Shown: positions 50,759 through 61,472 of the stretch, one piece after another
Layout: each line of letters starts with the position of its first letter
Numbering within the stretch: the first letter of the stretch is position 1
DNA from: PRO6 sp035565775
Lineage (GTDB): Bacteria; Pseudomonadota; Alphaproteobacteria; Rhizobiales; Xanthobacteraceae
Length of the DNA: 64,000 bases
Direction: 5' to 3'
Assembly: GCA_035565775.1 (NCBI GenBank)
Contig: DATMRW010000027.1
Location: forward strand, 298,720 to 362,719
Notes under the pieces: generated by a model
What the model saw: only the letters and a program-made list of their open reading frames with translations
Database searches by the model: none
What the model was told of the DNA's origin: nothing
Position numbers and translations under genes: made by a program

Positions 50759-51724
50759 TCAATCGGTCGGCGGTGGCTTCTTGTCCGCGTTGCCGAGGTG
50801 CGACAGCGGCCGGCCGAAGTCGGCGCTGGCGGCGTCCTGACCGATGCTGACGATGCCGCGCCGGATCGCCCGGGTGCGGGTAAAGTGATCGAACAACGCG
50901 TCGCCATCGCCGCGGCGGATCGCACGGGTCAGCTTCGACAGGTCCTCCTGAAACTCGCCGAGCATTTCCAGCACGGCATCCCGGTTGTTCAGGAACACGT
51001 CGCGCCACATCGTCGGGTCCGAAGCGGCGATGCGGGTGAAGTCGCGAAAGCCGCCGGCGGAGAAATTCAGGACCTCGGAGCGCGTCACACTGCCGAGCTC
51101 CTCGGCGGTGGAGACGATTGTGTAAGCGATCAGGTGGGGCAGGTGGCTGGTGATTGCCAGCACCCGGTCGTGGTGATCGGCGGTCATGCTCTCGACATTC
51201 GCGCCGAGCGCCCGCCAGAACGCCGCGAGCTTTTCGATGGCGGCCGGGTCCGCGTCCGGGGGCGGCGTCAGAATGCACCAGCGGTTGATGAACAGTTCGG
51301 CAAAGCCGGCATCGGGGCCGGAGTTTTCTGTTCCTGCGACGGGATGGGCCGGGACGAAGTGAACCGTCGGCGGCAGGTGCGGTCCCATCGCGTTGAGAAC
51401 CGCGCCCTTGACCGAGCCGACATCCGACAGGATCGCGCCGGCCTTGAGATGGGGCGCGATGTCGATGGCCAGCGCCTCGCAGGCGCCGACCGGAATGCAG
51501 GCGATGACCAGATCGGAATCCGCGACCGCATCGGCGTTGGTCTCGGCGATCCGATCGGCCAGTTTGAGTTCGGCGGCACGCGCGCGGACCTCGGGCGAGA
51601 GGTCGGTCGCGACCAGCTCTCCGGCGAGGCCCAGCAATTTGACGCCCCGCGCGATCGAGGAGCCGATCAGCCCGAGGCCGATCAGCGTTACGCGGGGAAA
51701 CAGCGGCGTTGTGTGCTCACGCAT
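50759..51724 (-). CDS. tyrC: Prephenate/arogenate (cyclohexadienyl) dehydrogenase
   Basis: 321-residue NAD(P)-dependent enzyme of tyrosine synthesis. The nucleotide-binding GLGLIG is at 16-21. The catalytic His lies in HPVAGTENSGPDAG (~126-139), and HLPHLIAYTI near 193 belongs to the active-site helices. It converts prephenate to 4-hydroxyphenylpyruvate or arogenate to tyrosine. It lacks a fused chorismate mutase, which is a separate gene here at 52896-53750. Its start overlaps the hisC stop codon by 8 bases, in the operon chorismate mutase - hisC - tyrC. Confidence 0.93.
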   Translation of the reverse strand: MREHTTPLFPRVTLIGLGLIGSSIARGVKLLGLAGELVATDLSPEVRARAAELKLADRIAETNADAVADSDLVIACIPVGACEALAIDIAPHLKAGAILSDVGSVKGAVLNAMGPHLPPTVHFVPAHPVAGTENSGPDAGFAELFINRWCILTPPPDADPAAIEKLAAFWRALGANVESMTADHHDRVLAITSHLPHLIAYTIVSTAEELGSVTRSEVLNFSAGGFRDFTRIAASDPTMWRDVFLNNRDAVLEMLGEFQEDLSKLTRAIRRGDGDALFDHFTRTRAIRRGIVSIGQDAASADFGRPLSHLGNADKKPPPTD

Positions 51725-52811
51725 TCATAAACTCTCGGAGGCCCTCCACGACCAGCCGGTTCGCCTCTTCGGTGCCGATGGAGAGCCGCAGGGCGTGCGG
51801 AAGCTGGTAGTTCTTCAGCGCGCGGAGCTGAAGGCCGCGTGCGCTGAGAAACGCTTCTGCTTCGTCGGCAGTCTTGCCGGCGGTGGTCGGGAAGTGGATC
51901 AAAATGAAATTCGCGACGCTCGGCGTTATCTTGAGGCCGAGCTTTTCGATTTCCTCGGCCAGATAGTTGCGCCAGGTCTCGTGGAAGGCGCGCGAGTGGG
52001 CGAGATACTCGGTGTCCTCGATCGCCGCCGCCGCCGCCAGCATTGCCGGGGTGGAGACGTTGAACGGCCCGCGGATGCGGTTGACCGCATCGACGATGTT
52101 CGCGGGGCCGAACATCCAGCCGACGCGCAGCGCCGCCAGTCCGTGGATTTTCGAGAAGGTGTGGGTCACGACCGTGTTGTCGGTGGTGCCGGCCAGCTCA
52201 AGGCCGATCTCGTAGTCGTTGCGCGACACGAAATCGGAATAGGCGGCATCGAGCACCAGAACGATGTCCGGGCGCAGGCCGCTGCGCAGCCGCTTGACCT
52301 CGTCGAAGGGCAGATAGGTGCCGGTCGGATTGTTCGGGTTGGCGAGCCAGACCATTTTCGTGCGCGGCGTGACGCAGCCGAGAATCGCATCGACGTCGCA
52401 GCGGAAGTCGATTTCCTTGGCGACGACCGGCTTTGCGCCGTTGGCCATGGTGGCGATCGGATAGACCAGAAAGCCGTGGGTGGTGTGGATCGCCTCGTCG
52501 CCCTCGCCGAGATAGGTGTGGGCGAGAAGATTCAGGATCTCGTCAGAGCCCGCACCGCAAATGATGCGGTCGGCATCGAGGCCGTAAGCGCGTCCGATCG
52601 CCTGCCGCAGCACCTTCGAGGTGCCTTCCGGATAGTCCGCAAGATGGTCGGCCGCCTGCCTGAAGGCCGCAATCGCCTTGGGCGAGGGGCCGAGCGGGGT
52701 CTCGTTGGCCGACAGCTTGAAGACCTTGCGGCCGGCGACCGGCTGCGGGCTTTTGCCGGGGGTGTAGGGCGCAATATCGAGGACGCCGGGTTGCGGCTTC
52801 GGGGACGACAT
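51717..52811 (-). CDS. hisC: Histidinol-phosphate/aromatic aminotransferase
   Basis: 364-residue PLP aminotransferase. The Schiff-base Lys221 is in TFSKIHGLAALRVGW, NPNNPTGTY is at 158-166 and the LSANETPLGPSPKA opening is at 33-46. HisC acts in histidine synthesis, and in this neighbourhood between chorismate mutase and tyrC it may also transaminate prephenate or 4-hydroxyphenylpyruvate. Both uses are known for alphaproteobacterial HisH-type enzymes. The start codon follows the chorismate mutase stop by 84 bases. Confidence 0.92.
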   Translation of the reverse strand: MSSPKPQPGVLDIAPYTPGKSPQPVAGRKVFKLSANETPLGPSPKAIAAFRQAADHLADYPEGTSKVLRQAIGRAYGLDADRIICGAGSDEILNLLAHTYLGEGDEAIHTTHGFLVYPIATMANGAKPVVAKEIDFRCDVDAILGCVTPRTKMVWLANPNNPTGTYLPFDEVKRLRSGLRPDIVLVLDAAYSDFVSRNDYEIGLELAGTTDNTVVTHTFSKIHGLAALRVGWMFGPANIVDAVNRIRGPFNVSTPAMLAAAAAIEDTEYLAHSRAFHETWRNYLAEEIEKLGLKITPSVANFILIHFPTTAGKTADEAEAFLSARGLQLRALKNYQLPHALRLSIGTEEANRLVVEGLREFMNA

Positions 52812-52895
52812 CGAGAAACTCCGACTGAAAGCGATTCAGCAAAAATGCCGGATTGTGCGCCGGCCGCGCATCAGAACAGGGTGTTGTGCGGGCAT

Positions 52896-53750
52896 TCAAG
52901 CCGATGACGGCTCGTGCTTTGGCGGCACGGCATAGCGGGTGGCGTGGCCGCCGACGAGCGCGGTGGAGCGCACCGAGGCGCCCGCGCTGATCAGCGCGGA
53001 CTTGATCTTGTCGAAGCCATCCGCGACCGGAACCGAAATCAGCAGCGCCGCGCCATCGGAGGCCGTGTCGGGGACTGCGACGATCTCGGCGAACGGCGAC
53101 AGAGCGCGGGCGACGCTGGCGTTCCAGCCCGAAACGCGCACGCTCCACATCTCGACCTCGCGGACCATGGCATCGGCCGCAACGCGCGAGACGACGAAGA
53201 CCGGCATCGCCGCTGGATGGTTCGGGCGCTCGACGAAGGGCAGGCGGGCGATGATTTTCGGCGCACTCTCGGCTTCCAGGGCGGACCACCACGGCGTGTG
53301 GCCGGACGTGGCGGACACCAGCGCGAGGTCGCCGCGCGAATGGGCGACCGCCTCGACCGCCGCCTCCGCGCTGAAATGCGGAATGAACGGAACCACGAAG
53401 CCGAAATGGAAGCGGGCGGAATCCCGCATCGCCGGCTCGCCGGGCGACAGGTCGGCATGGACCGAGAACGGCGCCTGAACATAGGTGAAAGTCGCGATGA
53501 TGACGCGCCAGATTCCCTCGACGGCATCGAGCGGCAGCAATCCCTTGTGGCGCTGGACCAGCCGACGCATCATGTCGGCTTCCCGGGCAGGGCGGAACGC
53601 CGAGCCGACTTCCTGGGTCTTTTTCACGGAAATCAGGCGGTCGATGATGTCGGCGCGTTCCATCAGCAGGCTGTGGACCTGCGCGTCGATTCGATCGATC
53701 TCCTGGCGCAGCTCCTGCAGCGAGGGCAGCGCGAGCGGGGCTTCTGACAT
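52896..53750 (-). CDS. Chorismate mutase (AroQ type) with a ~190-residue C-terminal region
   Basis: 284 residues. The first ~95 match an AroQ chorismate mutase: LQELRQEIDRIDAQVHSLLMERADIIDRLISVKK near 11-45 and the FRPAREADMMRRLVQRHKG segment near 52. The rest (~95-284) is not a standard mutase part. It holds VVPFIPHFSAEAAVEAVAHSRGDLALVS (PDT-like or binding-protein-like fold) and ends in an ACT-like stretch (AALLISVPVADGFDKIKSALISAGASVRS). A prephenate dehydratase Thr-Arg-Phe triad is not clear, so it may be a degenerate regulatory domain. ATG 53750 is chosen at the domain start; an upstream frame exists. The enzyme converts chorismate to prephenate and leads the operon. Confidence 0.85.
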   Translation of the reverse strand: MSEAPLALPSLQELRQEIDRIDAQVHSLLMERADIIDRLISVKKTQEVGSAFRPAREADMMRRLVQRHKGLLPLDAVEGIWRVIIATFTYVQAPFSVHADLSPGEPAMRDSARFHFGFVVPFIPHFSAEAAVEAVAHSRGDLALVSATSGHTPWWSALEAESAPKIIARLPFVERPNHPAAMPVFVVSRVAADAMVREVEMWSVRVSGWNASVARALSPFAEIVAVPDTASDGAALLISVPVADGFDKIKSALISAGASVRSTALVGGHATRYAVPPKHEPSSA

Positions 53751-53846
53751 GAGGCGACGGACCTGCAATTCGAGATGGCGCGGGCGCGAAGGCGGCCCGA
53801 CCGCAGGCATTGATATGAAAGACCGCGCTTGAAAGCAAAGAAAACG

Positions 53847-53947
53847 TTGACACTTCGCTCATAACGCATACCTACCTCCGGTTACGATAGGCGTCCCAAG
53901 TCCGTTAAATGGGTAAAATGGCACCCGAGAATCAGCAGGTGGATTGA
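53847..53947 (+). promoter_or_regulatory. metX promoter and structured leader, possibly riboswitch-like
   Basis: TTGACA at 53847-53852 is a full -35 match; the -10 is unclear (TACCTA at 53869 with a 16-base spacer). The ~70-base leader contains CGTTAAAT (53903-53910) and GGTAAAATGG (53912-53921), similar to the 3' half of SAM-II (CGUUAAA...GCUAAAAGG), which is known upstream of metA/metX in alphaproteobacteria. The usual upstream GAUUU block was not clearly found, so this is only a candidate. The metX start codon is TTG at 53948. Confidence 0.4.
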
Positions 53948-55147
53948 TTGCAGCCGATCCAGACCCCCTCGACGCGAACCGGTGAACGGGCGCGAGAAGC
54001 CGATCATCCGACGTCACTGGTCGCCGAATTCGGGGCTGATCAGCCGCTGTCGCTTGATTGCGGGGTCGAGCTGGCACCTTTTCAGATCGCCTACCAGACC
54101 TACGGAACCCTCAATGACGACCGTTCCAATGCCATTCTGATCTGCCATGCGCTGACCGGCGACCAGCACGTCGCCAGCGCCAATCCGGTCACCGGCAAGC
54201 CGGGCTGGTGGCAGACGCTCGTCGGTCCGGGCCTGCCGATCGATACCGAGCGTTACTTCGTCATCTGCAGCAATGTGCTGGGCGGCTGCCTCGGTACGAC
54301 CGGGCCGGCCTCGACCAATCCAGCCACCGGCAAGCCGTGGGGCCTGGATTTTCCGGTCATTACCATTCCCGACATGGTGCGGGCGCAGGCGATGCTGCTC
54401 GACCGCCTCGGCATCGAGACGCTTTTGTGCGTCGCCGGCGGCTCGATGGGCGGTATGCAGGTTTTGCAATGGGCGGCGGCCTATCCGCATCGCGTGTTTT
54501 CGGCGCTGGCAATCGCAACCGGGCCGCGTCACTCGGCGCAAAATATCGCATTCCACGAGGTCGGCCGTCAGGCGGTGATGGCGGACCCGGACTGGCGCGG
54601 TGGCCGCTATATCGTGGAGGGGACGCACCCCCGCCGCGGCCTCGGCGTCGCCCGCATGGCCGCGCACATCACTTATTTGTCGGACGCGGCGCTTCATCGC
54701 AAATTCGGCCGCCGGATGCAGGACCGCGATCTGCCGACGTTCTCATTCGACGCCGATTTTCAGGTCGAGAGCTATCTGCGCTATCAGGGCTCGACCTTCG
54801 TCGAGCGGTTCGACGCCAACAGCTATCTCTATCTCACCCGTGCGATGGACTATTTTGACATCGCCGCCGACCATAATGGCGTTCTGGCCGGAGCTTACCG
54901 GGGCACATCCACGCGCTTTTGCGTGGTCTCCTTCACCAGCGACTGGCTGTTCCCGACTGCCGAGTCGCGTGCGGTGGTTCATGCCCTCAACGCCACGAGC
55001 GCGCGGGTGTCGTTCGCGGAGATCGAAACCGATACCGGCCACGACGCATTTTTGCTCGACGTGCCGGAGTTCATCGAAATCTCGCGCGCTTTCCTTGAAT
55101 CGGCCGCCGCGGCGCGCGGCCTGAGCAAGGTTAACGCGAAGCCATGA
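53948..55147 (+). CDS. metX: Homoserine O-acetyltransferase (MetX)
   Basis: 399-residue alpha/beta-hydrolase enzyme of methionine synthesis. The catalytic triad is Ser166 (GGSMGG), Asp332 (TSDWLFP) and His365 (TGHDAF). Other MetX signatures are CHALTGDQHVASANP near 67 and ICSNVLGGCLGTTGP near 106. The first ~22 residues look disordered. It transfers an acetyl (or succinyl) group to homoserine; acetyl is usual for MetX. The start is TTG 53948, just after the AGGTGG-type ribosome-binding sequence. It is followed by metW after 10 bases, the usual operon. Confidence 0.94.
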   Translation: MQPIQTPSTRTGERAREADHPTSLVAEFGADQPLSLDCGVELAPFQIAYQTYGTLNDDRSNAILICHALTGDQHVASANPVTGKPGWWQTLVGPGLPIDTERYFVICSNVLGGCLGTTGPASTNPATGKPWGLDFPVITIPDMVRAQAMLLDRLGIETLLCVAGGSMGGMQVLQWAAAYPHRVFSALAIATGPRHSAQNIAFHEVGRQAVMADPDWRGGRYIVEGTHPRRGLGVARMAAHITYLSDAALHRKFGRRMQDRDLPTFSFDADFQVESYLRYQGSTFVERFDANSYLYLTRAMDYFDIAADHNGVLAGAYRGTSTRFCVVSFTSDWLFPTAESRAVVHALNATSARVSFAEIETDTGHDAFLLDVPEFIEISRAFLESAAAARGLSKVNAKP

Positions 55148-55157
55148 CGGTGCGGCC

Positions 55158-55850
55158 ATGACAGTCCAACTCAATCTGCCGCTGGCTGCGAACGGCGCTC
55201 ACGTCGAACACCGCGTCGATCACCTTCTGGTCACGGAGATGGTCGAGCGCGGATCCCGTGTGCTCGACGTCGGCTGCGGCGAGGGCGATCTGCTGCAACT
55301 GCTGGAAAGCCGGGGCGTCGACGGCCGCGGGCTGGAGCTGTCGCGCGAGGGCGTGAACGTCTGCGTCGCCAAGGGGCTGGCGGTGGTCCAGGGCGATGCC
55401 GACACCGACCTGACGTATTATCCCGATGACGCTTTCGACTACGTGATCCTGTCGCAAACCCTGCAGGCTACGCGCCAGCCGCATGTCGTGCTGGAAAATT
55501 TGCTGCGGATCGGGCGGCGCGCAATCGTTTCCTTCCCCAATTTCGGCCATTGGAAGATGCGCTGGCAGCTTTTGGTGAAAGGGCAGATGCCGCGGACCGA
55601 CACCCTGCCTGCGACTTGGTACGACACCGCAAACATTCATTTCTGCACGATCAAGGATTTTGTGCAGCTCTGCGACGAGATCAACGTGAAGATGGAGCGG
55701 GCGGTTGCGCTGAATTCCCACGGCCAGCGCTTGCGCTTCAATGCGCCGTGGTGGTTCTGGAACCTTTTCGGCGAGCAGGCGGTGTTTCTGCTGAGCCGTC
55801 GGGAGGATACCGCCTCCAAGCCCCAGGTGCGCGAGCGTTCAGCCGCCTGA
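55158..55850 (+). CDS. metW: Methionine biosynthesis protein MetW
   Basis: 230-residue methyltransferase-like protein that pairs with MetX. The SAM-binding-type motif VLDVGCGEGDLLQ is near residues 35-47, and FDYVILSQTLQATRQPHVVLENLLRIGR near 93. MetW is known to make MetX active or to regulate homoserine acylation in proteobacteria; the exact mechanism is not fixed. It follows metX by 10 bases and is co-transcribed. The C-terminus (~205-230) is charged and variable. Confidence 0.92.
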   Translation: MTVQLNLPLAANGAHVEHRVDHLLVTEMVERGSRVLDVGCGEGDLLQLLESRGVDGRGLELSREGVNVCVAKGLAVVQGDADTDLTYYPDDAFDYVILSQTLQATRQPHVVLENLLRIGRRAIVSFPNFGHWKMRWQLLVKGQMPRTDTLPATWYDTANIHFCTIKDFVQLCDEINVKMERAVALNSHGQRLRFNAPWWFWNLFGEQAVFLLSRREDTASKPQVRERSAA

Positions 55851-56049
55851 CGGGCCGGGTTTCCCGCGCGAGGCGCTCTACCTTGGGTTTTAAAGCGGAG
55901 CGCGAAACCGTGCGCGTTGCCCGAAACCTTCAAAACATACCTTTTTTGCCACGAAAAATCATCCTGATGCCACATCCGCCGTGGCTTTAGGCCCCCGTTG
56001 TCGGCCGCGATCGGCCGGCGGGAATTGGGGGTGCTAAAGAGGATGAAGT

Positions 56050-56703
56050 ATGCGTTTGGTAAATGCGTATCGATCAAGGCGGGGCCTGGCCGCTCGCCTT
56101 GCGATTATGGGATGTTTCTGCCTGGCCACACTCTTTCTCGCAACGCCGGGTGAAGCGAAGCCAAATCAAGGTCACAGCCACCACCACGCCCGGAGCCATC
56201 ACAAATCTAGCGCCTATCACCAGCATCGCGGCTATCGCGCCAAGCGCTATAGTGCCCGTCGTCACAATCGGGTGGATGCGCGGCGCTCTCGCGTGGCCCG
56301 TCCTCAGAGCGGCGGCAGCGAATTCGCCACCTGGATGGGGTCGCGGTCCGGTTCGTCGTCGAATCTGGTGAACGAGGCGCGCCGGTATATCGGTACCAAT
56401 CCGACCACCCGCGCTACCCTGTGGTGCGCGCGTTTCATGAATATGGTTCTCGAGCGGGTTGGCCATCGCGGCACCGGCTCCGACATGGCGAAATCTTTCG
56501 CCAGCTACGGGCGCAAGGTTTCCGGGCCGCAGGTTGGCGCGATCGCCGTGATCAGTCGGCGCGGTGGAGGCCATGTCGGCGTTGTCAGCGGCGTTGATGC
56601 CAAGGGCAACCCGATCGTCATCTCCGGCAATCATGGCCGCCGTGTCGCCGAAGCGGTTTATCCGGCGAGCCGCGTCTATGCTTATGTGAAACCGTCGAGC
56701 TGA
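56050..56703 (+). CDS. Exported CHAP/NlpC-P60-like (TIGR02594) protein
   Basis: 217-residue secreted protein. The signal peptide is about residues 1-36 (GEAKP). It is followed by a His/Arg/Ser-rich low-complexity stretch (HSHHHARSHHKSS..., 42-90) that could bind metal. The catalytic-like domain has Cys near 126 (LWCARFMN), His near 177 (GGGHVGVVSG) and the family's NEARRYIGTNPT start near 106. These residues fit a cysteine peptidoglycan amidase/peptidase. The start at 56050 lies after GCTAAAGAGG. The enzyme activity is inferred from the family. Confidence 0.87.
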   Translation: MRLVNAYRSRRGLAARLAIMGCFCLATLFLATPGEAKPNQGHSHHHARSHHKSSAYHQHRGYRAKRYSARRHNRVDARRSRVARPQSGGSEFATWMGSRSGSSSNLVNEARRYIGTNPTTRATLWCARFMNMVLERVGHRGTGSDMAKSFASYGRKVSGPQVGAIAVISRRGGGHVGVVSGVDAKGNPIVISGNHGRRVAEAVYPASRVYAYVKPSS

Positions 56704-56737
56704 TTGGCTTCGGCCAGCCAGAAAATCGATCACTTCG

Positions 56738-56775
56738 AAGAGGGGCCGCCAATTTTGGCGCGGCCCCTCTTTTTT
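56738..56775 (+). terminator. Rho-independent terminator before clpB
   Basis: A 12-base perfect stem AAGAGGGGCCGC / GCGGCCCCTCTT with a short loop is followed by TTTTTT. It lies 35 bases past the CHAP gene stop codon. Confidence 0.9.
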
Positions 56776-56923
56776 CGTTCGCGGAAGTTCCCACATGAGG
56801 TTCAAGCCGGGAGGAACCGGCGAATGCGCTCCGACGTTCAGGTTGATGCGGAGCCCCTTAAACCCAATGACGATGCCGCAACTGTGCCTTCGGGGCGGGC
56901 GCGGCAGGCCGAGGGAATGAACG

Positions 56924-59584
<2,661 letters not shown>

Positions 59585-59615
59585 GCGGCGGCCTTCAGTT
59601 TTCTGGTCTGCTCGC

Positions 59616-59642
59616 GGGCGCGCGCCATTTTGGTGCGCGCCC
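59616..59642 (+). terminator. Hairpin after clpB
   Basis: GGGCGCGCGCC with GGTGCGCGCCC, 11 pairs including one G-U, loop ATTTT. There is no strong U-tract after it, so termination is likely but not certain. Confidence 0.6.
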
Positions 59643-59717
59643 GTTCCATTGCCGTTTGAACTTTTATTCCCCTGGCTCGACTGATCCGTTGAACCTATCG
59701 GAACGGGGAGGCTTGGT

Positions 59718-61406
59718 GTGGGGTGGTTTTCGCGGCTTGCAGTGCGGGCCGGTTTTTTTGCTGTTTCATTGGCATCATCGATCGTGGTCCAGCCTGCAGT
59801 CGCAGCGAGCGCCGATGCGATTCTGATTCTCGATGCGTCCGGTTCGATGTGGGGGCAGGTCGAGGGGCAGACCAAAATCTCCGCCGCGAAGAAGGCGGTC
59901 GATTCGATTCTCGCCAAATGGCGGCCGGATGATCGCCTCGGGCTGATGGCATACGGGCACCGCACCAAGGGCGACTGCAAGGATATCGAACTGCTCGTGC
60001 CTGTATCGCGGTTCGATCCGCAGCAGATCAAGGCTGCGGTGGCGGGAATCAATCCCAAGGGCAAGACGCCGATGGCCGATTCCCTGAAGGCGGCGGCCGC
60101 GGCGCTGCGCTCCAGCGAAAATAAGGCGACCGTCGTGCTGGTTTCCGACGGCGTGGAAACCTGCGCGCCGGATCCTTGTGCGGTTGCGGCTGATCTCAAA
60201 AAGGCCGGGGTGGGCTTTACCGCCCATGTCATCGGCTTCGACGTCACCGATCCTGTCGCGAAGAATCAGCTGCAATGCATCGCGCGGGCGACTGGCGGCG
60301 TCTATCTCGACGCCGGCAACGCGTCGGGCCTCGAAAACGCGCTTGGCCGTGCGGTCGCCGCCTCTCAAGGAGCCAAGGTGCAATCGGAGGCGCCGGCGAA
60401 GCCGGTCAAGGACGTGTTCGAGGGCAAGAATGTCCGCGGCGTTGTCCGCCTTGCCGCCGGCCTTGATCCCATCAGCGACAAGAACGTCGCATGGGTGTTC
60501 TATCAGGACAAAGCCGGCGAGAAGGGCGAACGCCTCGATACCTATTATGGCTCCCCGTTTTCGGACACCGTCGCTCCGGGCTCCTATATCGTCGAGATCG
60601 AATACGGCGAGGTGAAGCGCCCCTTTGCAGTCAAGGTTGAGAACGGCAAGCGCGCATCCTGGGATTTCGTGATCGATGCCGGTTTTGTCACGAGTGAAGG
60701 TGCGGCTGTCGGCGGCGAGGGGAATGTCGACAATGTCACATGGGAAATGCTCGACAGCAGCGGTGAACTGGTGACCACGCAATACGATCCAGTGCCGCGA
60801 TTCGTGCTGCCCGAGGGGCAGTACAAGCTGCGGCTTTCCAAGGGCAATGTTGCGAACGAGCACGCCTTCTCGATCTCGGCCGGCGATCAGGTCAGTTTGA
60901 ATCTTGCGATGGATGCGGGCCGGCTGCTGGTTACCGCGGTATATGCACGGGGTGGCCCGAAGGTCACCAGCGGCCTTACTGTCGAAGTGGCGAAGCCGAA
61001 CAATGTCGATGGCGAAGCGGGCGAGCATATCGCCTCGCACTATGACGAACTTTCCAAGTTCGATCTGCCGAGCGGCGACTATCGTGTCACGGTCTCGGTC
61101 GGCGCGGCGCGGCGCGGCTTCGATGTGAAGGTCGTTTCGGGCCAGACCGTTCGCCTTGCAGCGAATCTCGAAGCCGGGGTGCTCGCTTTCAAGCGCGGCG
61201 CTGCGCAGATGGTCGAAATCCTGGAGACCGAGAGCGACATCAACGGCGAGCGCAATCGAATCGGCGCCTATCACGACGATGCGGTCAACGTCGCGCTCAA
61301 CGCCGGGACCTATCTGGCGGTAGTGGATCTCGGCAATGGCGAGAAGCGCGAGAAGGAGTTTTCCGTCACTGCCGGCAAGCGACTGGAGCTGGATCTCTCA
61401 AAATAG
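59718..61406 (+). CDS. Exported VWA-domain protein with four C-terminal repeats
   Basis: 562 residues, GTG start with GGGGAGG 7 bases upstream. The signal peptide is 1-30 (AVAAS). A VWA domain (33-215) keeps the metal site: Asp39-Ala-Ser41-Gly-Ser43 (DASGSM), Thr117 and Asp144. The C-terminal part consists of four ~80-residue repeats at about 238-322, 323-401, 402-487 and 488-562. Each has a strand pair, a (F/V)-x-L-P/N-x-G-x-Y segment and a closing F-x-V-x-x-G-(K/D/Q)-x-V/L strand; they look like beta-sandwich modules. It may bind another envelope protein. The function is unknown. Confidence 0.87.
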   Translation: MGWFSRLAVRAGFFAVSLASSIVVQPAVAASADAILILDASGSMWGQVEGQTKISAAKKAVDSILAKWRPDDRLGLMAYGHRTKGDCKDIELLVPVSRFDPQQIKAAVAGINPKGKTPMADSLKAAAAALRSSENKATVVLVSDGVETCAPDPCAVAADLKKAGVGFTAHVIGFDVTDPVAKNQLQCIARATGGVYLDAGNASGLENALGRAVAASQGAKVQSEAPAKPVKDVFEGKNVRGVVRLAAGLDPISDKNVAWVFYQDKAGEKGERLDTYYGSPFSDTVAPGSYIVEIEYGEVKRPFAVKVENGKRASWDFVIDAGFVTSEGAAVGGEGNVDNVTWEMLDSSGELVTTQYDPVPRFVLPEGQYKLRLSKGNVANEHAFSISAGDQVSLNLAMDAGRLLVTAVYARGGPKVTSGLTVEVAKPNNVDGEAGEHIASHYDELSKFDLPSGDYRVTVSVGAARRGFDVKVVSGQTVRLAANLEAGVLAFKRGAAQMVEILETESDINGERNRIGAYHDDAVNVALNAGTYLAVVDLGNGEKREKEFSVTAGKRLELDLSK

Positions 61407-61419
61407 CCGTTGCCCAACA

Positions 61420-61457
61420 AAAGCCCCCGAACATCGCGCTGTTCGGGGGCTTTTTTT
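61420..61457. terminator. Strong terminator between VWA gene and M23 peptidase gene
   Basis: Perfect 12-base stem AGCCCCCGAACA / TGTTCGGGGGCT, 6-base loop, followed by seven T on the plus strand. The minus strand has only a short T-rich tail (TTTTG). Confidence 0.9.
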
Positions 61458-61472
61458 AGGGGTCGGCGAGAA

